Assembly (NCBI RefSeq): GCF_002080415.1
Contig: NZ_CP020474.1
Span: forward strand, 434,001 to 498,000
DNA: 64,000 nucleotides
Origin: Roseovarius mucosus
GTDB taxonomy: Bacteria > Pseudomonadota > Alphaproteobacteria > Rhodobacterales > Rhodobacteraceae
Reading direction: 5' to 3'
Shown in pieces: positions 52,926 to 60,920 of this stretch (position 1 is its first letter; the number at the start of each line of letters is the position of its first letter). Both the position numbers and the translations under genes were made by a program. The notes under the pieces are model-generated. The model did not search any database. It was given only the letters and a program-made list of their open reading frames with translations, and was not told the origin of the DNA.

Positions 52926-53474
52926 TTATCTGCGCAGGGCCGGATAGCCCTGAAGGTAGATTAACCCATGATCGCGGGCCGGTTCATGGCAGGCCAGGCA
53001 GGCATCACGGTAGTCTTCGGTATCGGTAATCCGGGTTTCCTGTCCTGGGAAAAAAGCCCAGCCCCAACCGTCGCCAAACCGCGGGCCTGCACCCAGCTTG
53101 CCGTCGGGGTCGGCGACCATGACGAAACGGCCCTTGAGCGTGTCGGCATAGCTGGCGCGCCCGGTTGTCAGGTCCTCGGTTTGGGTGTCCCAGACCTCTT
53201 TGACGATCTTCGTCCCCTCGACAAACCGACCCTCGGCGAGATAGGCCTTGAGCGCGTCTTCGTCGATGAAGACAGCGTGAATTTCATGCGCACCTTCAGC
53301 GGGGTTCTCTGCGAGCACCGAAAACGCCCCGATCTGCACCCACCCGGTGCGATATTCCTCGGACGGCACTTCGAGCACGGGTTCTACGGTGATTTGCCCT
53401 GCCTCTGTCGCCATCTGAGCGAAAGCGGGCAGGCTTGTGATGGACAGGATCATGGCAAGGGTTTTGGATCTCAT
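52926..53474 (-). CDS. Cytochrome P460-like c-type heme protein
   Basis: A 182-residue periplasmic protein. An N-terminal signal peptide ends near AFA-Q. The body has the P460 pattern YRTGWVQIGAFSV, FVEGTKIVKEVWDTQ and GDGWGWAFFPG. The heme-binding C-x-x-C-H (CLACHEPA) lies near the C-terminus, as in the family. P460 proteins oxidise hydroxylamine or bind nitric oxide; some members are simple NO-binding cytochromes c'-beta. Whether the covalent heme-Lys link forms cannot be read. It is divergent from an AraC gene. Confidence 0.85.
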   Translation of the reverse strand: MRSKTLAMILSITSLPAFAQMATEAGQITVEPVLEVPSEEYRTGWVQIGAFSVLAENPAEGAHEIHAVFIDEDALKAYLAEGRFVEGTKIVKEVWDTQTEDLTTGRASYADTLKGRFVMVADPDGKLGAGPRFGDGWGWAFFPGQETRITDTEDYRDACLACHEPARDHGLIYLQGYPALRR

Positions 53475-53669
53475 TTAGGCGTCTCCTCGTGGTACGGTTA
53501 AGTAAAGCCGCGTCGACGGACGAGACCGTCGCCATGCGGTCGGCCGTCGTCACGCGGCTGCGCCTGTTCACCGCAAAATTCCGGCGCGATGAATGGCGCC
53601 TCGTCCGAAATTATTGCTCGATCGTCCACGGCTCTGGATTCTACGCGCCTAACCTGTAAGCTGTACCGC

Positions 53670-54635
53670 ATGTTGGACCTTCTCAGCGATATCCTTACCC
53701 GCCTGTCGTTTCGCGGCACGCTCTACTTCCGCACGAGTTTTACAGAACCATGGGGAGTGCGTGTGCCAGCTTATCGCGATGTGGCGCGCTTCCATTATGC
53801 TCATCGCGGTGAGGCGTTGGTGCGTGTTGCGGGGCAACAGGCACCGGTGACCCTTGCGCAGGGCGATCTTGTGATCATTCCGCATGGTGAGCCGCATGTT
53901 TTATCATGCCGGCATACCGGACCAGAGGAGGCCTTGCCGCTTGATGATGTGCTGTCCCGCTCGGGGTTTCCGGGATATGGCACGCTTGTATGGGGTGGAG
54001 AGGAAAGCCCGCGAGATACTCAGCTCATCTGCGGGCATTTTGCGCTAGCCGAGGGGTCGCGCCACCTGCTCTTTGATCGGCTGCCGCCGTACATTCATCT
54101 CCGAGGATATGGTGAAGAGGCCGGGGGGTGGCTCAATGCAACGCTCAAGGTTATCGGAGCTGAGGCGGGCGGCGCGCGGCTTGGTGGCGATCTGATTGCG
54201 CTCAAGATGTCCGAGGCAATCTTTGCCCAAGCCATCCGAGCCTTTATCGAACAATCGCCCGAGGGCATTCCGGGGATCGCTGGCTTTGCTGACCCGCAGA
54301 TCGCACGCGCGCTGAGTATGTTTCATCGCAACCCTGCTGCCGAATGGACGGTGGCTGGCCTTGCGCGGATCGCGGGTCTGTCGCGCACCGGTTTTGCTGA
54401 ACGATTCACGGCGCGGCTTGGGGTGACCCCAATGAGCTACGTGACCGCATGGCGGATGCAGATTGCACGTGAGGCATTGGCCGAGCGCGGCCTGTCGGTG
54501 GCCGAGGCCGCCGAGGTTTCGGGATATGCGTCGGAATCAGCGTTTAGCCGGGTGTTCAAGAAAGAGATCGGCGTCACCCCGGCAGCCGTCCGACTGCTTG
54601 CCAAAGCTGGGCGTGACGCATTGAATGCGGCGTGA
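53670..54635 (+). CDS. AraC-family transcriptional regulator
   Basis: A 321-residue protein. The N-terminal half is a cupin-like sensor (GEALVRVAGQQAPVTLAQGD, IIPHGEPHVL). The C-terminal half carries two helix-turn-helix motifs, in WTVAGLARIAGLSRTGFAERF and the second around SVAEAAEVSGYASESAFSRV, of which only parts are quoted. I chose ATG 53670 because the longer frame to 53589 adds residues not seen in the family. Its 3' end overlaps the GNAT gene by 4 bp (GTGA). It is divergent from the P460 gene and may control it. Confidence 0.87.
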   Translation: MLDLLSDILTRLSFRGTLYFRTSFTEPWGVRVPAYRDVARFHYAHRGEALVRVAGQQAPVTLAQGDLVIIPHGEPHVLSCRHTGPEEALPLDDVLSRSGFPGYGTLVWGGEESPRDTQLICGHFALAEGSRHLLFDRLPPYIHLRGYGEEAGGWLNATLKVIGAEAGGARLGGDLIALKMSEAIFAQAIRAFIEQSPEGIPGIAGFADPQIARALSMFHRNPAAEWTVAGLARIAGLSRTGFAERFTARLGVTPMSYVTAWRMQIAREALAERGLSVAEAAEVSGYASESAFSRVFKKEIGVTPAAVRLLAKAGRDALNAA

Positions 54636-55102
54636 ATACAGTGCCTCCGGTGAAGATCCGCGAGGCGCAGCCCGATGATGCCGCCGAACTAGCGCGCCTG
54701 TCTCGGGCGCTGGCGGTGCATGTCGCAGACCCCGATCCCGGCGATGACACGTCGCTGATTGTAGCGGCCTGTTTCGGGACGGAGCGATGGCTCGACGTTC
54801 TTGTGGCGGAGCAGGGTGGCGTTATCCTCGGCCTTGCCGCCTATGGCCGACGTTTCGAACTTCACACTCGACAAAAGACCCTCTGGCTGGCCGATCTTGT
54901 CGTGGACGAGGGCCTCCGAGGGCTGGGGATCGGCGGTTTGCTGTTGCAGGCGGTCAAACGCCGGGCGCTGGATCTGGGATGTGTCGCCATCGTGGCGGAT
55001 CTTTGGGTCTGTAACATCGCAGCCCGCGTATTTTACGACCATGCCGGAGCGCGCAAAGTGAGCGATATCGAAATTCGGGTGATCGACCTGCCGTCGGTGT
55101 GA
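54632..55102 (+). CDS. GNAT-family N-acetyltransferase
   Basis: A 156-residue protein. It starts at GTG 54632 inside the AraC stop, so translation is coupled. It has the acetyl-CoA loop VVDEGLRGLGIGGLLLQAV and ends with WVCNIAARVFYDHAGARKV, typical of GNAT motif A and motif B. The substrate is unknown. Confidence 0.85.
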   Translation: MNTVPPVKIREAQPDDAAELARLSRALAVHVADPDPGDDTSLIVAACFGTERWLDVLVAEQGGVILGLAAYGRRFELHTRQKTLWLADLVVDEGLRGLGIGGLLLQAVKRRALDLGCVAIVADLWVCNIAARVFYDHAGARKVSDIEIRVIDLPSV

Positions 55103-55272
55103 CGACCCTCGCCGTGGCGGAGGTTCGTCGGGAATAGGCAATAGTCGGTCGAAATCCGGACGATCACGCAGTTTTACCGGATTTCTGAACATTCACCGTC
55201 CGTGTCAGTGGACCTATGTCGGGAATACGGCGAGCCGCCGTTCTCGAAATCATTAAGAAAGGTCCCTGCGCC

Positions 55273-55635
55273 ATGCGCTTCGTTACCAAAAACATCCACG
55301 CCTATCTCGATTACCCGGTTGCCATCTCACTTATGGGCTTGCCGTTCCTGTTGGGGCTCGGTGCGTCCAATCCGCTGGCGCTGAAGATCTCTCCCGTTGT
55401 CGGGCTGGCGGCTTTCGTGCTCACGGTCTTTACGGATCACCATCTCGGGATGATCCGGGTGCTGCCCTACAAGCTGCATCTTGCAGTCGATCTTGCGGTC
55501 GGGCTGCTGTTTCTGGTGCTGCCCTTCGCTCTTGGCTTCTCTGGTTTGGACGCCGCCTATTACTGGCTTAACGGCGCGGCGGTCGTCACCGTCATCGGGC
55601 TGTCGAAGCCCGAACCGCAGATGCCTGCGGCCTGA
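55273..55635 (+). CDS. Small four-TM membrane protein
   Basis: A 120-residue protein with four hydrophobic segments (SLMGLPFLLGLG, ISPVVGLAAFVLTVF, LAVDLAVGLLFLVLPFALGF and YYWLNGAAVVTVIGL) and short polar loops containing HHLGMIR and PYKLH. It resembles SPW-type or DUF membrane proteins found beside stress genes. ATG 55273 lies after AAAGG; a longer frame starts at 55216. The function is not known. Confidence 0.75.
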   Translation: MRFVTKNIHAYLDYPVAISLMGLPFLLGLGASNPLALKISPVVGLAAFVLTVFTDHHLGMIRVLPYKLHLAVDLAVGLLFLVLPFALGFSGLDAAYYWLNGAAVVTVIGLSKPEPQMPAA

Positions 55636-55675
55636 CTCCCCACTTTCCCACCTGCCAACAAAAGGACAAGATTCC

Positions 55676-56224
55676 ATGGCACGCATCAACCAAGTCTCCG
55701 ACACCGCCGCCACCCCCGAGGCAAGCGCCCTGTTTTCCGCGATCAAGGGCAAGATCGGCATGGTGCCTAATCTCTATCGCGTTGCTGCGAACCAGCCATC
55801 GGTTCTGGCGGCAATGCTCGGCCTGAATGAGACGCTGGCGGGCGGCACCTTTGATGGCCGCACCCGTGAAGCAATCGCGCTCGCCGTGGCCGGCGCCAAT
55901 ACTTGTGATTACTGCGCCTCGGCCCATTCCGCGATCTCGGCTGGGCTCAAGGTTGCACCCGAGGCGGTCAAGGACCATCTTGTCGGACGTTCCGACGATC
56001 CGCGCACGGCAGCGATCCTGAAACTGTCGGTGAGTATCGTGTCGGCTAAGGGCAAAGTGTCGGATGCCGATCTTGTCTCCGCGCGTGCCGCAGGGCTGAG
56101 CGAGGCCGACATCGTAGAGACGCTCGCCAATGTGGTGGCGAACATCTTTACCAACTATCTGAATCACGTGGCGGACACCGATATCGACTTTCCGGTCGTC
56201 ACTACGGGTCAGGTCGCAGCATAA
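55676..56224 (+). CDS. Carboxymuconolactone decarboxylase/AhpD-family protein
   Basis: A 182-residue protein with AAAGGACAAG before ATG 55676. The active-site signature EAIALAVAGANTCDYCASAH has the C-x-x-C-x-x-x-H of AhpD-like peroxidase-related proteins, which reduce hydroperoxides or act as alkylhydroperoxidase partners. It lies 40 bp after the membrane protein gene and is likely in the same transcript. The frame open to 55481 overlaps that gene and is not used. Confidence 0.88.
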   Translation: MARINQVSDTAATPEASALFSAIKGKIGMVPNLYRVAANQPSVLAAMLGLNETLAGGTFDGRTREAIALAVAGANTCDYCASAHSAISAGLKVAPEAVKDHLVGRSDDPRTAAILKLSVSIVSAKGKVSDADLVSARAAGLSEADIVETLANVVANIFTNYLNHVADTDIDFPVVTTGQVAA

Positions 56225-56559
56225 ACAAGCAGGCCCGCCGAAACTTCGGCGGGCCTGTTCCCGCAAGGCCACGTTAAGTGGCCACGCTGAGCATGTATCG
56301 TGTTCTTTTATCTGTAGAAAATCATCTGCGTCCCCGGGGATGTGCTCGTCAAACCCCGCATGAGCGCCTCGCTGCCGCCATGATTTCTACCACTGCCGTG
56401 ATTCACTCGTGACCTAAGATCTGTCGACCACAGAACTGGACGTTTGCGCATATATCTCGGACCCCCCGACATTCATCGGCTTTTCTACCAGACGTAACGT
56501 GGTCTCACGGCCAATCGTCGTTTTCGAAACGAATTGCTCTACTGCACGGAGAGAGTGAA
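56225..56559. other. Intergenic region with terminator
   Basis: 335 bp between the CMD gene and the RTX-Hint set. The first 35 bp hold a hairpin; beyond it I see no gene, RNA or repeat. Confidence 0.5.
56229..56262 (+). terminator. Rho-independent terminator after the CMD gene
   Basis: A perfect 12-bp stem (56231-56242 with 56245-56256) of AGGCCCGCCGAA and its complement, a two-base loop and TGTTCCC. Confidence 0.7.
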
Positions 56560-56847
56560 ATGCTACGCGCCCCCGAGGCATTGCGCGCTGATGCGATGAT
56601 GCACGATGCTTCTGAATTTTCTGGTCTGCCCAGCAAGAGGGGGCGGCCCAACCAATCAGTCTCTAACACCGGTCCGCGCCAGCACGCCCTTCGCCGCCAC
56701 AAACGCCACGCCCTGCGCGGCGCAGCTGTGATGCTGAGCTGTCTGCTGTGCCTCTTGCTGATCGTCGGCTTTGCCGAAGGCCACGATCGCAACACCGCGC
56801 CGAGGTTGCACGCGTGCAGTGCCGAGCATGTGCTCGCGTGCCGCTGA
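56560..56847 (+). CDS. Possible small membrane protein upstream of the RTX-Hint gene
   Basis: A 95-residue frame with GGAGAGAGTGAA before ATG 56560 and a hydrophobic segment RGAAVMLSCLLCLLLIVGFA near residues 53-72, preceded by a basic Arg/His-rich stretch. It ends 20 bp before the RTX-Hint start. Position and ribosome site support it, but the overlapping frames on the other strand and lack of a recognised family keep the confidence low. Confidence 0.4.
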   Translation: MLRAPEALRADAMMHDASEFSGLPSKRGRPNQSVSNTGPRQHALRRHKRHALRGAAVMLSCLLCLLLIVGFAEGHDRNTAPRLHACSAEHVLACR

Positions 56848-56867
56848 AGTAAGAAGGCCACCCACCC

Positions 56868-59285
56868 ATGAAAAAACTAACGTGGCTTTTCCTTGGAAAA
56901 ATTGCTGCCGATCCTTCGACCGAGGCTACGCCCACCGGGGCGCAGGTCTTCGAGCTGTCGAGGGGGGATTTATTCGAACCTGTTGACTACCTCAGGGTCG
57001 CTTTGGACGGGGCGTACAGCAAAGAAGGAAGTACCCTGAACTTAAGCTACCTTTATGTCGAGGGCGGCTTGGCGAGTGCATCCATTGGACAGGTTTATAC
57101 CTCGTCGTTCCAAGTAACATTCATGGATGGAGATGTTCAGCGTGTCCCGGCCGGGGCGGTCGTGCAGATGTCGAACGGCGATCTCTTTTTCAGCGTTTCG
57201 GCGGAGGATTTGGGGGCGGTCGCACTCTTTTCGGAAAATGATGGCACCGAACGGGATGTCGCGACGCTACGTGTTTCGGGCCAAGTCAGAAGCGAGGACA
57301 TCGATTTATCGGCACAGAGCTTTCCACAGAGCTTTGGAGTGATGTCACTGGGTGGTGATGTTTCGAACATCGATATTCTGTTGAGTGCTGGGGATGGGCT
57401 GATTACCGGCACGCTCGGCAATGATCTGATCAATCAGGATTACGTTGGGGACCCTAACGGCGACCGAATTGATAATCTGGACGCTGCGGGAACGAATGGC
57501 GAGCTCGTCAATAGCAACGCGGATTTCGTCAATGCGTCTGGCGGTAATGACACGGTTCTGGCCGGGTTCGGGAATGACACAATTCTCGGGGGCGATGGGA
57601 ATGACAGCCTCGATGGTGGAACCGGAGCTGACCTGATTTTCGGCGGGATGGGGAATGACACCCTAGACGGGGGTACGGGCACCGACGCCAGTGATACCGC
57701 CTTAGGACCCATTTATCAGGAGATTTCGACAGCCGGTGCGCAGGCCGTTGCCGGCGCTAACGGACGTGGGGCTTTCACCGTCACGACAACGTCCAATGAA
57801 ACCGTCGCATTCGGGTCTACGGCTGATTTGTCCGGCTTTTTCGTGGGGGATATAGCACTTCCCAACCCAGCTGTTGAAAGCGAGACGCATACGCACCGAT
57901 ACACCGAAGGTCTGTCTCCGACCCAGATTCCCGGTGTGCGGATTCTCATGAGCCGTCTAGAGAGTTTGGAGGTCGTCACCCTGAGCCTCGACGGAACTGC
58001 GCTCAATCTGAATGCCGCCATCGCGTCGGGAAATGTATCATTCGAAGGCAACGGTGCCTTCACCATCGACTCGGCCGGCAGGCTGACCGGATTGTTGGCC
58101 GACCCGGTGGACAGTGAACAGGCATTCCTCGAGCTGACGATCAGAATTCCGCATTCGCGCCTTGATGTTTTCATCTCTACGGCGACGTTTGGATCGATCG
58201 ATGGGGCAATCTATGAGCTCTTTGTCGATACCAACCCCCTCGTTCCCAATATTACCACCTCTGCGAATGACACCTTGTTTGGTGATGCCGGTGACGATCT
58301 GTTGCTGGGGCGGGACGGTGATGATCTTATTGCTGGAGGCACGGGGAATGATCGTTTCGTGCCGGGAACTGGGCACGACACGATTTCGGACTTTGGAAGT
58401 GACGACACGAATGCTGTCCGGGACGGTGATCAGTCGAACAACGACTTTGTGAATCTGTCGGGTTTTTACAATCAGGCCAATTACGACGCCGCCGTCCTGA
58501 CGGGTGATATCGATCCCGCGGTCATCCGCAATCCGCTGGAATGGCTGCGTGCCGATTACGATGATGACGGGATCCTTAATGAGCGCGCGGCGGGATGGAC
58601 AGCTGGCAACAGCCTGACCCTAACCAACAGGGGCGCCACGGTCGATCCACAAACGCTGAACTTTGATACAACGAATGTCATTTGCTTTTGCCGGGGAACG
58701 CGCATCACAGGCGCCAATGGCGAGATAGCAGTCGAGGATCTGAACGTTGGAGATCGCGTGATCACACGTGATCACGGCTATCAGAAAATCCGCTGGATCG
58801 GGCGCACAACGGTCAAGGCACATGTCGAGATCGCGCCGATCCGGATACGCAAGGGCGTTCTGCAGAACGTTCGTGATCTGCGCATTTCACCCAATCATCG
58901 CGTTCTCCTGAAGGGACCGATGTTGGAGCTGTTGCTGGGGCATACGGAAGTGCTGGTTCCGGCCAAATACCTCGTCGACGGAGAAACGATCCTGCGCGAG
59001 TTGCCGGGTGATGTGGAATACTTCCACATTCTCTTTGACTGCCACGAGCTCGTTCTTTCCGAGCAGTGTTGGACCGAGAGCTTTCATCCTGGCTGTGTCG
59101 GCTGGTCAACTCTCTGCGAAGAGGTGCGGGCAGAGATACTCCATCTCTTTCCCTGCCTCGATGCCCTCACCGGTAATTCAGACATGATCACCGCGCGTTA
59201 CGTGGTGAACCGCAAGGAGGCGGCCGTGTCGTTACAGGCGATGCGCAACGGCGGCAATCGAACCAATAAGCGGACGCTGTGTTGA
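56868..59285 (+). CDS. RTX protein with C-terminal Hint (hedgehog/intein) domain
   Basis: An 805-residue protein. Residues 1-185 form an unrecognised beta-rich region, residues 187-290 carry RTX-type motifs (GGNDTVLAGFGNDTILGGDG), then a beta-sandwich with repeats around 470-500 and a final Hint_2 domain from about residue 605. This begins CFCRGTRITGANGEIAVEDL and continues with NVGDRVITRDHGYQKIRWIG and PNHRVLLKGP. Hint domains can self-cleave at their N-terminal Cys. The next genes overlap or follow closely (TGATG). Typical of roseobacter surface proteins; the target is unknown. Confidence 0.85.
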   Translation: MKKLTWLFLGKIAADPSTEATPTGAQVFELSRGDLFEPVDYLRVALDGAYSKEGSTLNLSYLYVEGGLASASIGQVYTSSFQVTFMDGDVQRVPAGAVVQMSNGDLFFSVSAEDLGAVALFSENDGTERDVATLRVSGQVRSEDIDLSAQSFPQSFGVMSLGGDVSNIDILLSAGDGLITGTLGNDLINQDYVGDPNGDRIDNLDAAGTNGELVNSNADFVNASGGNDTVLAGFGNDTILGGDGNDSLDGGTGADLIFGGMGNDTLDGGTGTDASDTALGPIYQEISTAGAQAVAGANGRGAFTVTTTSNETVAFGSTADLSGFFVGDIALPNPAVESETHTHRYTEGLSPTQIPGVRILMSRLESLEVVTLSLDGTALNLNAAIASGNVSFEGNGAFTIDSAGRLTGLLADPVDSEQAFLELTIRIPHSRLDVFISTATFGSIDGAIYELFVDTNPLVPNITTSANDTLFGDAGDDLLLGRDGDDLIAGGTGNDRFVPGTGHDTISDFGSDDTNAVRDGDQSNNDFVNLSGFYNQANYDAAVLTGDIDPAVIRNPLEWLRADYDDDGILNERAAGWTAGNSLTLTNRGATVDPQTLNFDTTNVICFCRGTRITGANGEIAVEDLNVGDRVITRDHGYQKIRWIGRTTVKAHVEIAPIRIRKGVLQNVRDLRISPNHRVLLKGPMLELLLGHTEVLVPAKYLVDGETILRELPGDVEYFHILFDCHELVLSEQCWTESFHPGCVGWSTLCEEVRAEILHLFPCLDALTGNSDMITARYVVNRKEAAVSLQAMRNGGNRTNKRTLC

Positions 59286-59890
59286 TGCAAAGAGAAAACA
59301 AGACCTGTTTGAGGGGGGAGGTGCCGGATGCGCAGAACACCGTGAAGAGCTGCGAGGCCGGGTTCGAACCACGTGAGAAACTGCGTGCTGCGCCATGTGA
59401 AGACAGCAGGGATATGGGCGATTTGCACGAAGTGACCACGGTTAACGCCGTGATCCTGATTGCTGTCAGCAGCGTGATTGGATTTGGCCTGGCGGTTGTT
59501 TCTGCAATTCTCGGCAGCAGTCTCCTGATGAGTTTCTTTGTATATCTTGTTGTTTCTATTTTGCTTTTCACGGCATTACTTGGCCTTGCTTACTTTGCCG
59601 CGCGGCCAATGGGCAGCTTAAGCATCGCAGAGAATGCGCTGGACCTCGTGGAATGTGAAACAACGGAAACTGTGCGCGTTCTGTCCGCACGCAATAGATG
59701 GGTCCGGATATGGTGGTTGATCATCATCTGCGCGTTTATTCTCTCGATAAGGTTAACCGATGAGGTGACCATTCAAATTGCGGTGTGCGCGGTCGGTGTT
59801 TTGGTATGGGTGTGGTTGCTGAAGAACAGATCGTCGATGAAATCTCAGCGGATCGTCGCAACTTGCAAGCGTGCCAGCAGCGGCAAATGA
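59285..59890 (+). CDS. Membrane protein with four hydrophobic segments, coupled to the RTX-Hint gene
   Basis: A protein of about 201 residues. The ATG shares a base with the RTX-Hint stop (TGATG); GTG 59279 is an alternative and ATG 59414 a shorter one with a better ribosome site (AGCAGGGAT). Four hydrophobic segments lie at roughly residues 52-72, 77-100, 140-160 and 165-180. The family is not recognised. The overlap argues for co-translation with the RTX-Hint protein, perhaps as an anchor or partner (inference). Confidence 0.6.
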   Translation: MQRENKTCLRGEVPDAQNTVKSCEAGFEPREKLRAAPCEDSRDMGDLHEVTTVNAVILIAVSSVIGFGLAVVSAILGSSLLMSFFVYLVVSILLFTALLGLAYFAARPMGSLSIAENALDLVECETTETVRVLSARNRWVRIWWLIIICAFILSIRLTDEVTIQIAVCAVGVLVWVWLLKNRSSMKSQRIVATCKRASSGK

Positions 59891-60276
59891 CCGTGTTGAA
59901 AACGTTCGACAAAATAGAAGCAGATATTGTCACTGTAACACGTCGCGAAAAAAGCGATCGTCTCTCAGCACGGGTAAGGCTGAGATTCCGACTCAGCGAT
60001 CAGCAGGACGAAGACGTTGGCGAAATGTTTGTCAGCATTGAGTTGATCGAAAAGGAGAGCTATCGCTGGCGCCGAACCAAGCGCCAAATTATTGACACTG
60101 CGTGGGAATGGCTGGACGGTTACTTTGATGGGGCCAGTCTCGGATTTGAGGGTGAAAACCTTTTCTCAGATATTCTTGATGGCAAGCATAGGTTGTCTTA
60201 CTGTGGCCTCACCCAAGAAGAAGAGCACAGTCTGCAACAGGAACTACTGAAAATTGAACGTGAAGTCGCGGTGTAA
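59887..60276 (+). CDS. Unknown 129-residue protein coupled to the membrane protein gene
   Basis: ATG 59887 overlaps the upstream TGA as ATGA. The protein (starting MTVLKTFDKIEADIVTVTRR, ending in ELLKIEREVAV) is acidic and helical with no family that I recognise. The third gene of a tightly linked set after the RTX-Hint gene, so it may serve that protein. A longer frame from 59785 lies within the upstream gene and is rejected. Confidence 0.6.
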   Translation: MTVLKTFDKIEADIVTVTRREKSDRLSARVRLRFRLSDQQDEDVGEMFVSIELIEKESYRWRRTKRQIIDTAWEWLDGYFDGASLGFEGENLFSDILDGKHRLSYCGLTQEEEHSLQQELLKIEREVAV

Positions 60277-60384
60277 AACGGGAAGTTGTTTAGTTTCAGA
60301 GGCAGAACACTTAGTTCTTCGAGTATGAGTTACCGCCAACGATGCGGCAACTTGGGGCCGACCGCCGTTGTGGCGAGCGGCAAC

Positions 60385-60408
60385 TGAGGTGCCCCTAGAT
60401 TTGTAGAC
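60385..60408 (+). repeat. IS3 left inverted repeat
   Basis: 24-bp terminal repeat; the first 14 bases are identical to the right end. Confidence 0.85.
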
Positions 60409-60446
60409 GCTTTGCTTGGTAATTTTGGAACCAAGGAGAAGCGCGG

Positions 60447-60728
60447 ATGTCATCGCAGAAACGGTTTACGGACGAGTTCAAAAGGGACGCTGTGGCGCAG
60501 GTTGTTGATCGCGGCTATGCGGTCAGCGAAGTGGCTGAGCGACTGGGGGTCAGCACGAAGTCGCTCTACACATGGAAGGCTCAGTTTGCGAGGCCTGCCA
60601 AGGGTCGAGAGGCGGAGTCAGATCTGGCCGTCGAGCTCCGTCGGGTGAAGAAGGAACTGGCCCGTGTGACCGAGGAGCGCGATATATTAAAAAACCGTTC
60701 CGGGCCGCAGCCCGCCTGTGCGCGGTAG
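60447..60728 (+). pseudogene. IS3 OrfA, disrupted at its frameshift site by the IS110 insertion
   Basis: The frame has a helix-turn-helix (YAVSEVAERLGVSTKSLYTW) and a leucine-zipper helix (LRRVKKELARVTEERDIL), as in IS3 OrfA proteins. After residue 83 it enters the IS110 element and ends there with foreign residues (NRSGPQPACAR). The lost tail, KAATYFARESR, is found intact on the far side at about 62284-62319. The original sequence TTAAAAAAGG would form the A-AAA-AAG heptamer used for the -1 frameshift that makes the OrfAB transposase, so the insertion removes it. Confidence 0.9.
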
Positions 60729-60920
60729 TAACAGCCTGTGCTATGCTGTGCCCGAAGGGCAGTTGCCGATGGCTTATTGGAGGGTCAGACCCCGTTAAAA
60801 AACGTGGCACATGGGTCGATGCGCACTTGAGAGTGGTGACGCCGCCATCGCGGCGATCCCGGTTAGGAAGATGACGAACTTGCATGGCCCCCGCTCTTCG
60901 ACTTGAACGGAGGAGATGCC
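60695..60920 (+). ncRNA. Candidate bridge RNA region of the IS110 element
   Basis: The 226 bp before the IS110 transposase start are non-coding, while the other end has almost none. IS110-type elements with this layout are known to encode a bridge RNA in the left end that pairs with target and donor. The region has several GC-rich hairpins (for instance GCCGCCATCGCGGC near 60841-60854). It contains TTAAAAAA at 60795-60802, equal to the target sequence at the insertion point (60687-60694). A candidate only. Confidence 0.45.

Noticed and set aside
60572..60874. Frame of 100 residues in the IS110 left end
   Set aside because: It spans the IS3-IS110 junction, so it did not exist before the insertion and is not a gene of either element.
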